Assembly: GCA_002633005.1 (NCBI GenBank)
Contig: NMRA01000055.1
Coordinates: 257,992-317,991 of the forward strand
DNA length: 60,000 nt
Source of the DNA: Phoronis australis
Lineage: Eukaryota > Phoronida > Phoronidae
Direction of reading: 5' to 3'
Below are positions 1 through 12,300 of this stretch, piece after piece; the stretch's first letter is position 1, and every line of letters starts with the position of its first letter. The notes under the pieces were generated by a model, which ran no database searches, was not told the origin of the DNA, and saw only the letters and a list, made by a program, of their open reading frames with translations. Made by a program: the position numbers and the translations under genes.

Positions 1-208
1 TGTGTACTCTTGCAGACATGTGTGGTGACTATATATTATGGTGTACTCTTGCAGACATGTGGTGACTATATATTATGGTGTACTCTTGCAGACATGTGTG
101 GTGACTATATATTATGGTGTACTCTTGCAGACATGTGTGGTGACTATATATTATGGTGTACTCTTGCAGACATGTGTGGTGACTATATATTATGGTGTAC
201 TCTTGCAG
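1..208 (+). repeat. 39-nt minisatellite of 3' splice sites before a ZRANB3 exon
   Basis: Unit TGTACTCTTGCAG plus about 26 nt, repeated five times plus the real exon start. The acceptor AGs end at 15, 54, 91, 130, 169 and 208; one unit is 37 nt, the others 39. The unit is 13 codons without a stop in the exon frame (TCVVTIYYGVLLQ), so acceptors at 169, 130 or 91 would add 13, 26 or 39 residues in frame. The array continues to the left edge of the window. Confidence 0.9.
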
Positions 209-373
209 ACTTGTGTGGTGACTACGGCTTTGAATGGTGTCACTCAGACTCTGTCTATGGACCTTGGTGACAGACTTCAGGTGGAGAAGTTATCAAATGC
301 TGATGCCTGGGTACCCAACGAGGTGGCACAAAATGTCGATATAGGAGCATTCTTCCAGTCACAACAATCACAA
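209..373 (+). CDS. zranb3: ZRANB3 exon: end of helicase region and first PIP box
   Basis: Reads TCVVTTALNGVTQTL, then AWVPNEVAQ, then QNVDIGAFF. Human ZRANB3 reads STLNG, EAWTPN and QHDIRSFF at the corresponding places, so this is the exon after the last helicase motifs plus the PCNA-interacting box. The last two aromatics and the isoleucine of the box are kept, but the glutamine sits one residue further upstream. The acceptor AG is at 207-208 and the donor GTATGA follows 373, phase 0. The start is ambiguous because the acceptor belongs to a tandem array of near-identical acceptors (1-208). Confidence 0.85.
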
Positions 374-3300
374 GTATGAGTGAGACTGTTTAGTAACATT
401 GCTTTCAAACAAGTGACAAATAATCCAGCATGCTGCCATCAGTAACTTTGGACATGAAGTTTCTGGTGACTTCCTTTATTTTGCATAGTATTAACATTTT
501 AATTCTTGTTTATCAACGATTCATTCTTAGTCTTTATAGCTTTGCCAATTGTTGCATACAATGCATCAAAATACACAATCCACACCTTTTTATTTTGCTT
601 TTAAATTGCATGGCTGTATAGTGTGGCGTTCCATTGTGGCATTTTTTCATCCACGGCTATTTCTCCTAAATCCTTGTTGGATCTTTGTGAAATTTGCCTA
701 ATGTATTCCTATCAACATGACAACAGATGGCAGGAGCGTTTGGGCAGAAACAAGTACCACTATCTTTTGCGATCTCTTCTGTATGCTTCAGAGTTAACGG
801 ATTTTCAAAAAATTAGACAAATATGTTACTAGAGATGATGACAGTTTCCCATTTTCAAACAGGTTTGATGTGCCCTGCACCATGCAGTGGCCAGGTTTAT
901 GACACTTATAAACACTCAACACCCCTAGAAGCATACTGTGTGTGGTACAGTCATCGGCACATTTTAACTCTTTGCACTGCTGTTGTTATAAAATGCTGCA
1001 TTATTTTGTCAGGAAAGCAGCCAGATGTCTGTATTGGACTATTTCTCACCATCAGCTGTAAAAAAATCAAAATCTGGATCTCCAAAAAAGCGAAAACGGG
1101 AGACAGCAGAAGATGATCTTGATGCCAAATGTAATGTGCCAAACATAACAATCATAGATTTAGATGACGACCTTGACGATGACTTCAAAGTCAAATGTAA
1201 AAAGCCAAAGAAAAATGCTGGCAAGTCGGACACTTCCAGTGTCATTGACTTGGCAAAAGACAAACCTTGTAACACGAGACACAAGTGTGAGCCTGACACA
1301 CAGGACACTAAGGCAGAGAGTATGAGATCTGTTAACAAACATGTGCCACTGCCGTCCAGTGTGTCAGTTCAATGCATCAGTTCAACCCTTGATTCTATTG
1401 AGGATTCAGAGTCTGATGGAATAAGGTCTGATGTTAGATTGGTGGACGCGAGCTCAGTGAACATCAAAAGGACTTCTACCTCTAGCAATGCAACAGCTTG
1501 TCTGAAGCTGGATGAAGGTTTGATAAACTTGAGTGCCTCAGATATTGTTAATGCTCAGGCCACACCCTTTAGAGGTACTTCAGCTAATAAGATTGAAACT
1601 ACCAGGCAGGAGCGTTTGATGGACGGGAGCTCAGCTGAAATTATTAATGTACAGGCCACGCACTTTAGAGGTACTTCAGCTAAGAAGATTGAAACTACCA
1701 GGCAGGAGCGTTTGATGGACGGGAGCTCAGCTGAAATTATTAACGTACAGGCCACGCCCTTTAAAGGTGATTTAGCTAATAGGATTGCAACAACCAGACA
1801 AGAAGGGGTTGAGGATTTGATGGATTTGAGCTCTGCTAAGGTTATTAACTTACAGGACAATCCCTTTAAAGATAATTCAGCCAATAGGATTACAACAACC
1901 AGTCAAGAAAGGGTTGAGGATTTGATGGATGTTAGCTCTGGTGAACTAATTAACAAACGAGACATACCCCCCAAGGACTTGTTAGCCAACAGTAGCATGA
2001 CAACCACCAAGGAGTCTGATGTGACATACTGGGCATGTAATGCGTGCACTTTTCATAATGAGATGACGGTTTCTGTGTGCGCCATTTGTTATACACCAGT
2101 TGGAGAGCAACAGAGTTCTGATGGGGTAAACTCAGCGGGGGTTGCTAGAAGTAGTGGTAATATCAGGAGTGAGCCAAAACAAAATGTATGGACATGCTTG
2201 ATGTGTACTTATGAGAACTCAAAGAGATGTAAGAAGTGTCAAATGTGCAATACTAAGAAAGGTGAGACTGTGCAATATGGTGTTGTTACAACAGAGATGA
2301 ATGATAGGGGTGTCAATGAGTCTTGTACCTTGGTAGGGTCTGGTCTGGGGGCAAATGAATGTACAGTTGGAAGGGAAATCAATGATGGATGCTATATGGA
2401 GGACTGTGGTGCTATTGGAGTGGGTGTTGGTACGAGAGTCAGCATTAATGATGAAAAGGGTGCTACAAGAGTTAAGGCAGAAAGTGGTGCTATTGAACAG
2501 TGTGTTACTGAAGGTGATGAAAAGGAAAGAGGCCAAAGGAATGGGATGAGGATAGAGGGTGCTGGTAACAGGACCTCCTCTGAAGATAATATACTTAGTA
2601 AAGGTGCTATGAAACAAGAGGGAGATAGGTATTCTCAAGACTTGTTTGATGAGGACAGTCTTGACAGTGACATACATACACTTGCATCAGATAATTTTTC
2701 CAAGAAAGGTCTTACTGACTCCTCTGCTAGTCCCACAATGTCTGTTGTCAGTGATGACAATTCAAGTTCATGTAGAGTGACATCTGGTGTACTTGGTGAC
2801 AACTACAAAAAACACGAGGGTGCACAATGTTCGTATTTACGGCCTGAATCTCAGGATTTGTTCATTGATGACAGTGAGTGCCAAACATCAGGGATTGACT
2901 GTGATTATTCAGAGTGGAGCAATTTCAAAACTGAATCTGATGAATTTTCAAGTGACGTCGAGACTTCTGAAAAAAGAGCAAGTGACAATATTTCCGAGTT
3001 TGGGAGTGAAAGTGGAGAAATGGTTTTAAAGGTAAATAAGAATGTCTTTTATTCAGTTGAGTCAGGAAGTGACTCAGACGCAACCAAGCAAGACGATGAC
3101 GATGATGTCATTATTATTGACTCTGATGACTTCATTGATGATGATATTTCATCCTGTGATTCTCACCTGGAAACCTCTGGTAAATCAGAATTGGACAATG
3201 GTGAAGAGCGGTCATGTTCAGTCAGTAGTGATGTCATCGCTCAAGAGATGGCAGCTGCAGAGGACATATTTGCTAATGAAGATAGCATGGATTTCTTCTG

Positions 3301-6300
3301 TGACCCTCGTCAAAAGTCGGATTTACAAGATGTACCTAACAAAGGTAACAAAGGTATGCTCGTCAGTGTATGTTAGGCCTTGTCTTGAAATGAATGATTT
3401 GGTAATGAACACTAAAATAATTTGACAAAATGTCATTTTTCCACATTCCAAACTTTATCAAGCTAACAGTGGACTGTGATTTTTCCTAATTTTTGTTTTT
3501 GTGTAAAATGTTTCCCATATTGTTTGCTAAATAGGTGGAGAATGATCGTACTAGGTTAAATTTGACCAAACTTGACTGAGTATTGGTGAGTAATGCAAAT
3601 TAGATTTGGCAACGAAATTGAATAAGCTTGTTGGTTCTGCCACATTTTCCAACATTGAATTCCAAGGTTGGGCGACCTTGCCTCTTGGTAATTATTGCTC
3701 TGCATGTATGAGTAAGATTGCTGGCCAGTAACATAACTGGAGCTGACTGTCTTTAGCAAGTTGCGTCACTTAGAGAAACTCATTTTCTTACCACCGATGT
3801 GGTGATCAAAGTAAACATACCCAGAACCTGTTCACATGTGACAACGTGCTTCATTCTGCTTAAGAGTGAATTGCACAATTGAAGTTGACTACATTCATGT
3901 AGCGTATCATCACACTAACTACCCATCCCACTTTTATCACAGCCTTTGTATTTATTTTATTTGCAGACCATTGTGATCAGTCAGAATCTTCTGAGAGGGT
4001 TGTTAACCTTAATGCTATACCAGTGTACGACACCTTGAAGTTCTGTGCCAGTCGCCACACTTCACGCATTCATATTTTTGATGAGGTAATGAACAGTAAT
4101 GTTTTAACTGTTTAGAAGTGAGCAATGTAGATGGTGGAAGTTATCTCATGGCAAAATGGACTTTCTCATACTCGTGCCATGTTTAATATTAGGCTGCGTT
4201 TTTCCCTATAAAAACGTCAAGTTGAATTTGTCCCCTGCTGTCATAAAATTGTTCTCAAATATTCCTGTCATCACAGGATTTCTTTTCCGTTATCAACAAA
4301 ACATCGACACCATGGGTAACTCGAGAAAACACATCAGAATTTATTAGGGTTGGACAACCCTGAAATTGCAAGTTTTGAAAATGGCGCGTGTACGTATTGT
4401 GACTTGAGTTGGTAACAGAAATGGAATTATATTGTGGAATGTAATATTATGAAACTGATTTTATGAGAGTAAGTGGACTGATTCAGCTAGCAGCTGTAGG
4501 TTATGCCTGTCAACTTGTTTCGTGCATGTGTGCTTGTTGATGGTGTTTTATCATGTACACAAATTGCAGTGTTTCCAGTTAAATTAATAGTAGATAACTG
4601 TTTCCTGTTTGTAGCTAGGAATACATCTAGGTGCCAGTATCCAGCCTGTGGATGTTGAAACTGACAACTGGAGCGAACTACCCGACTTGTGCTTCCAACC
4701 ACACAATATGAAGCTAGTGAAGAGATTAGTACACGAGTGGAATGGGTAAGTTGGTGGCTCCACTAACCATTCTTGTGCTTCCAACCACGTAATATGAAGC
4801 TAGTGAAGAGATTAGTACGCGAGTGAAATGGGTAAGTTGGTGGCTCCACTAACCATTCTTATGCTTCCAACCACGTAATACGAAGCTAGTGAAGAGATTA
4901 GTACGCGAGTGGAATGGGTAAGTTGGTGGCTCCACTAACCATTCCTATGTTTAGCATAACCAAATATTTCAATAATTATACCCCTTGACTAAGTACTCGG
5001 TCAGTCTGGTGGTCAGTCAGTGTGTTGGTCAAACCTTGATTGGTAGGTTGTTCCTGGGTCATAAATGAGCACTCTTGATGTCGAGGTCAGCAGATCAAAT
5101 GCCAAGATTGCAAGGTCATCCTCAAATTTTCTGTGCAAATTTTTTGTCAGTTGTGGCTGTGTTTTATAAACATTTCTTGTTTGAGTTTCATTTCAACGAA
5201 TTGTAAGTTTGAAAAAAACAACCTCCTAAAAATAAAATCTATAGCATGTGATAACTTCAGTTTTTGAAAGAAAGAGTGGGATGGGATATATGGGGATGAA
5301 TTCCACAGAACAAGGTTATTGGAAGGAAAGCATGATCACACAGGATCTCACAAAATCACGCAAGTGAAAGGCAAGTGCTTCAGGAGTAAACTCAAGGCAT
5401 TACTGGTGTAGACAGACTAACAAAATAGCCACTGCTGCGAGACTGAAATATTAAATTATGGAGGAATATTTCCAATTACTGCTCCATGAGCAAAGACTTT
5501 TTTCTCTAAGTCTCTAAGTTCCTGCATTGCGCAATGCACTGAGATATAATTATTATTATAATTACTTTGATATTTTTGACAAGAAATGTGCAGACAATGA
5601 CTTCAATATTTTTCAAGTACTAAGCTGTACATAAACCAGAAATGTCAACTTCATGATGAAATATTTTTACCTATGATTTTTAAAGATGAATGCCTGCTAT
5701 ACTAAATACTGTTGTCTGTCCACCCTGTGTTGTCAAATTGAACCAAGTAACTTGGATGTGTAAAAATAAATGAAGTACACTACATAAAGGAGTCATTAGC
5801 GGACTATATTTTGTTTTTAGACTGACTAATACTAAGAGGAGGGTGGTGTGTAAAAGTGGTTTAGTGTTCAGCAGTGCACAGGCAGCGTATGAGGAGGTGC
5901 GCTGTGGTAAGAAGACTACCCAGAGATATCTGACTAAGGTGAGCAAACTTGGTTTTACGTTGAGGAGCGCCCACCGTGGAAATACTGGTCTCCAATAGTT
6001 AAAGTTCACAGGTTTTTGTTTTATGTGCCAAAAGCAATACAGCTGTTGGTAGCACGGATATAGGCATTTACTAAATAGAGAATCCTACACAAGTGTTTTA
6101 TGACTTGGGCAAAACCTCTTGGAAATTTCGTCGAACGTTCTAAGAGGTTTTGCCCATGTCATAAACATGAGATGAGTGTAGTTTTTATTTTCTCACGTGA
6201 ACCGTAGAAACGATATTTTTACCGAAAAATTTGACCTGTCTAAAACTTTCAACCAAATGATGCAACTTGTGTAAAAACACCATTGGACGATGTAAAGTAA

Positions 6301-9300
6301 ACTCAGTTACTTTTTTTTTATAATTTTATTTTAAACTTAACAATTGCAAATTGCATTCAGCTTTCATAACAAATGTTCAAGTTAGAATCTAATAAACAGT
6401 CTTCGAAGTTGTAAATGGGTTTCCCCGTGCCTGAACATTGAATTAACCTGGAGCCAGCACAGCTAGACAGTCTCACCGCGTTTCTCGAGTTGAGGTTCGT
6501 CTCCGTTTGAATGAACGTGGATAGTTGTTTGCATGTCCTTCCGACTGGGAGTACATACAGTTGCGACACTCGATTTGTCTTTATTTATTATTTATTTATT
6601 ATTGTGATATTTAAAATGAGGGTGGCCTCTTGTGTGATAGCACTGCTTTCCAAGAGGGCCCTCAACAAGAAAAACAGTAATATACTACATTGAAGTAATA
6701 AAACAACAATGAAATATACGTAACCTTGTCACCCTCATGGAATTCCGGCATTGTTTGGTTGTTGGCATTAGGTATCAGTCCACGGATCCACCGACCACTG
6801 TACAGCCAACAAGCGGCAAGGTGGGGGGTCAGCCATTCAGATCCATGTTTAGTCTGATAAATCACATTAGGGATGAGAGAAATTGGGTGAAGTATGACCC
6901 CACAAAGTTTGGTGGTTTAGGAGATACAAGGGAAGTGTTCTTGGGGGCAAAATGAGGCAATTTCTTGTTGTGGAATGAGTCATTTTTGACCAAATTTTCT
7001 ACTCCAGTTTCTGCTTCAAACAGAATCGTTTCTGAACAATTTTGATATCACACGATAGGTTCATGACCAATGTCAGTAAAAACGGCACCGACACTGCAAT
7101 ATCTGTTACCATGGTAACACTGGAACTGTTTCCGTGGAGGTACCTTTCCTTCTTGTGAAAAACCAGCAGTAAGTTGTACCCTTATAGCGAAGCTGCCCCC
7201 GCGAGAAAACTAAAAATAATAACATGGACATGTAGAAGACTCCATGCCCTTGAAATTAATACAATAAAAACTTTGTCAGCCCTTCAGGCAGGCTTGGTAA
7301 TAGGTGTCTGAATTTCACTATTTTCAGACCGCGTATGTGTATTTGTCATGTTAAACCAGTCACTAGTTGTGCGCCGTTTCTACGCATTAATATGCCGTGG
7401 TATAATACAACAATTAAAAGAATTGGTTTGCTTAAATGTTTTTAATTAATTTTAAAGACACTAGCATTTCCCACTAAAATATGAAATTATACTAAATTTG
7501 TTCATCCAACTCGTCTGAATACCAAACTAAAGCTTACAATGCGTTAGTTGAATGATGGCTGACCTAAAGTGCGGGTTTGTGAATTTATCTATTTATCTGG
7601 CACTGCCAGTCGCATCGAATGTGGTATTTCTACAAATTGCGGAGAGAAACAACTTTGGAAACTCTTGGGAAATGCACAAGGTATAGAGCGAGACATTTGA
7701 GCACCTTATAAGAGTACGTGGAGCTGATGTGGAGGTGGAACGTGTCCTCCTGAGTAGTCTGTCTCAGTGTCTGCCTCGGAGGCACTGTGTGCAGCAGGAG
7801 CTACATAATCTACCGTATTAGGTTCACTTGCCCGAATCATCGTTACAACACTCGAGATATATTGGCGTCGCCAAAGACACTTAGAACATCCACTGCACAC
7901 TAGAGGAGAAATCTGATAGAGGTCTGAAAAATGACCAAAGACGTTAAGTCAAGGTTCAACGTCCTGCTTCGTGTGAGCTCAGGTAGGAATCACTAAACTC
8001 CAGGGTCTGACCCTGAGGAATATTTTTAGAAGCACGTCATTCATGCAAAAATACTTTTATTGACACACCGTGATTGCTTATAACTTGGGCCTTATTGCTT
8101 AATCATATCTTATTCAAATGTGTTGATGTTTATGCAACTACATGTATACATTGGCATAGAAAATAGGTAGTCATCATAACTTTTCATAACAACCACCAAA
8201 TGTGTAACATGACTTCTGCCCATGAACTACTTTTAGAGACTAGGGAGTATGTTTTGTCTACCAATGATTTTCTGCGATTATGAAGTTAATTAAACATGCT
8301 AAAGCCGTCAAAAATATTGGTGCCTTCACTTTAGCTTGGTATTCATATTTTGTGAGCCGAAATGGCCACATTAAATTTAATATGTTTAATTTTTTATTAA
8401 TACAATTTTAGGAATCAGGAAAGGCTTATGCTGAAGAAGTGGCTTCTGCTGAAGTTGGAGACTTGCCGATTATTAGTAAAGGTTGGGTATTGAAAAGTTC
8501 ACAACCAGCAAGAAGGTACCCTTCTGGACAACTAAGTGAGGGGGCTAGAGAGAGGCCGAAAAGTCTACTCCCAGAAGATATGTCAAAGAGAATTTGTAGC
8601 TTGAGGAACGAGTTGGGGAAAAAGTATTTGCCAAAGATTACTGGCTTATGCCACAACAGGTCTAAAGTAATTTGTTGAGATAGGCCACTTTCAGCAAATG
8701 TGGGGAAACTGGGACAGAGGAAGTGGAGTATGCATAGAAAGAGGCAATCTGCGATTGTCAAGGATGTAGCATTGTAAAACTTCAAAGGGAGGAAACAGTA
8801 CAGTGGCTGGACCTGTAAATACTCTGGCTGATCTGCTAAATCCAGTGGGGGCATTATTGTATCAGCACAGCTGTGTAGGGAAGTAGGCTTGTGTGTTGTC
8901 GCAAGCTTTGTTTGCACCAGAACTGCTTGTGTGAACAGCACAAATCTAAAATTTACCTAGTCTAAGACTGAATTTTTGTCCAGGCACGGATTATGATCCT
9001 GGGCCACATGGTAATGGTACATTGTTCATTTTGTTTAGCCACTGGATTTTTTGGTCTGACAGGATTTCTCAGTGTCGCCATCACATTTAGATGATTTCTG
9101 ACCACTGTACTATTCCTTTTCCTTGAAGATGCGTAATTGATCTGAATTTATGTTTCCGCATTTTATTTACCATTATAGATTTTTGTTTGTAAATGGGTAT
9201 ATATTACTGAAATTTGAGACCCTGTTGCAGTTAGGCTGGTTTTGTTAACTTATCTTTCTGCCTGGGTTGTAAACCCATATTCTGTCCAGGAGGTAATAAG

Positions 9301-12300
9301 TTTTGATTTAGACCATTTACCTCTATAAACTTTGCTCAGTTTGTTCCTTATCCAGATGGGAAGTGATTTCTGGAATTGTAGCGAATTGACAGTTTGCTAT
9401 TCCTTGAGACCATGCTGTGTGTATAAAATCACACACTATTAGTCTGGTCTCTAGCAATTGCATATTGCCAGATCTTTCAAAGTTCTGAAATTGCTCAAAA
9501 GTGACCTGGAAGTAATACCTATTTCGTGATGGTAAAATGTCTAAATCAAAAGTTGTTTTATGTGATTTTAGGCGAGTTTATGTCCACTTCAAATGATTTT
9601 TTGTTGCAGTACTGAAAAGTATTGGCACATTAGCTCTGGTGGCTCCTTGTTTTTTTGGCGAATTGACCATTTTATGGTTCCCATGGGTAATTTTGTTACT
9701 GGTCTAGTATGTATGTACAACTGTAATCGTAGGGCAATTGTAATGCAAACCATGTTGCAAAAGTATTTTTTCATGACCATTTCATTGTAAAATGCTGCCT
9801 AATTGGAACCGACAAGCCAATTTTTCATTTTGTGGTGGTTAGTTTTGATAAGAACATTGATGTGGTAAATACAGCTACCTCAAGTTTGTGAAGAAGAGAT
9901 TTCCAGTGTTGTCAGCGATATTGCGAAATCACTTTTTCGCAGTGAGACTACATCACCTTAAATGTAATTCCCTGACTTTATGAGCTTTGTGTGGTTGACT
10001 CTGTCCTGTAGCAATTAGAGTGTTGAAAATATCTAGAAGGCAATTTTTTATTAGAGTCATAACATTTGCACTTTTGACTGTACAATTATCTTTGCATTGT
10101 ATTACGAAAACATATTTTGTAGTACACAAGTCTCTGGTTGGTATTTTATATTTTTTCACAAGGAATATTTTCAACTTAGATGAGTTGTCTGTGAGGTAGG
10201 CAATTTTCAAATAAGATAATGAATAAAATTGTCAAACATTGTTTTTTTTTTTAGATGTGTGATCTTCCAATAAGTGATTACTTTTAAAAAACCTGTGCAG
10301 AATTTGATTTTTACTCTTCATTTGAAGGAGAATAAATCCATAAACCTGCATTGTCTAGAAATTTTACTCAAACTACATATTACAGGGTTGGGGATTGGAA
10401 TCTTAATACAACAGAGTCTGAACCCGTACCATGAGCAATACAACACAATACACGGATATAAAAATTTGGTGTTTAGGTTCCACGGAAAGGATTCGTGTGC
10501 GCGGTAATAGTTACTAAGGTGCGTGGTCATTGTTTGTGGATACTTTGGGATTCCTCTTCTGTGGTCATCCACGAGAAACCTGGTCGCATAGAGAACAATA
10601 GATTAGCATCTTCATTGTTATAATAAAGATATAATGACGAGCACTTATCGGCAACGGTCTGATGTACGCAAGGTTCTATATCCATGCGACCTGTGTTGTT
10701 ATATCCAACAGTGACACAACAATGGAAAACAATGATAGGACCGATGGGCGAAAAACATGCAACGAGTTGCCACAGACAGTGGTGGAGTTTGTCTTGTCAT
10801 TCGAATGTTTTTAGAGAACTGCAAACCCGGTATTTCGTCAGGAAAATTTCTGCGGTCTTTTGTTTTAAGTCGTGGGAAAAATTGCGGTCATGCCACCAAA
10901 CTTATCATTCATTTGATATTACAATGCATTGCATGAACATTTGATCAACAGAAAATCTGACTTGAATATGTGTGAAGAAATACCCATGAGGAAATTGCAA
11001 AGTAAAACAACTGTAAATCAAAATAACCTACATTTGTCGAGTTCATGTCTAACCCTGTTCACTGCGGAGGACATAATCGGCTTTTTACAAAATGGAGCCA
11101 TGTGTGGTATTTAGGGGTACTATAGCCCAAAGTGATAAGTAGTAAAACGTTCAAAACATTCAGGAGGAACTAACTTGTTGCAAAATATCGAAAAATATGA
11201 AGGACAATCGGATTTTACGGTGCTCACGCATCGATCTCAGATATATGACAATTTCTCATTTTAGTACATTTGAGGTGCCAAAATGTATAACTAATAAACT
11301 GGCTGACAAAGTTTTTATTTTATGCAATGAAAGTAACATGTTTTGTCAACATTTTGGCTAAGTTTCATTCTCATAGCAGTGGGGGCAGATTTGGTACAGC
11401 AGTGTACTGAACACAACCTCAAAATGGCATAACGGGGGGCAGTGTAGTAAAACTACTAAATGAGGGCGGTAAATCGGAATCGTGTTTCAAGACATCTGTG
11501 TAACAATCTATAGGCACCACTAAACAATGCCAAGTGAATAATAAATCAATAGCTTTCATTCAAGGAAAAATATGAACAGTTGAAACTGGACAGTTTTTAT
11601 ACCGTGAAAACATGGCTGCGAAACCGTAAAATGTGTTTGAACCTATAACTTTAGAAAAACACAATATTTTGAGGAAATATTTTACCGCTGTTTATAGATC
11701 CCATAGGACTACATATGTGCCAAATTTGGTGAAAATCGGCTGACCCCCACCTTGCCGCTCATGGTTGGTGCTCTCGTGGACTAGTACTTAGTGTTTGTAG
11801 ACGATAAAATTTAAGGCGTATGGATTTCAACTTTGCACTACTTTGTGATTCGCCCGTGTAATATCAAAAAATTACTTACTCGGTGTCATTAACCAGTCGT
11901 GTGTCGTGTCGTAACACATTCCAGGTCATGTCAGAGAATGCTTTCTTGAAATTTTACATAGCTCTGAGTAACACTAGTGAAACATTTACAGCAAGGTGTA
12001 TCTTAGTTTTAGCTATTTTGTAACTATTTTATTGTTCAGGATGACATCAACACTGCTGCTAGACAGAAGGCTAAAGAGGTTGGTGGCACACTGCGCTGTC
12101 TACAACGCAATATTGCACAATCTCCAAAATCTGGACAAAAACCCACTGAGTCACTGACTTCGCCTCAACATTCGTCTGCTACTCTGCCTGCAGCAAACAT
12201 TTTGTCTGCTACAGTCACGTGCCAGAAGGAAGGAATCCCACAACAGGACAAAGCATCATGGGAAATATCTTCACCCTACATGCAGGTAAGAGACCCAACG

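Larger units (their letters stand above)
6768..11791. mobile_element. 5.0-kb DNA transposon with long terminal inverted repeats and TTAG target duplication (inside ZRANB3 intron)
   Basis: The left end GTATCAGTCCACGG (6772) and the reverse complement of the right end GTACTAGTCCACGA (ends 11787) are inverted repeats. Further in, AGCGGCAAGGTGGGGG and TCAGCC also occur at both ends, so the inverted repeats reach about 65 bp. TTAG flanks both ends (6768-6771 and 11788-11791). A short relative at 21962 carries TTAA on both sides. TTAA duplication is typical of piggyBac and Kolobok superfamilies. No intact transposase was found; the interior holds broken fragments and a nested MITE. Confidence 0.8.

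Noticed and set aside
2219-2677. 152-codon minus-strand open frame
   Set aside because: Antisense shadow of the long ZRANB3 exon.
8412-8650. Extra ZRANB3 exon
   Set aside because: The acceptor looks fair, but no good donor keeps phase with the exon at 12040, whose start continues exactly where human ZRANB3 does after exon 5821-5938.
8426-8941. 171-codon minus-strand open frame
   Set aside because: It is the antisense of the GWVLK remnant in the transposon; the plus-strand reading is more protein-like.
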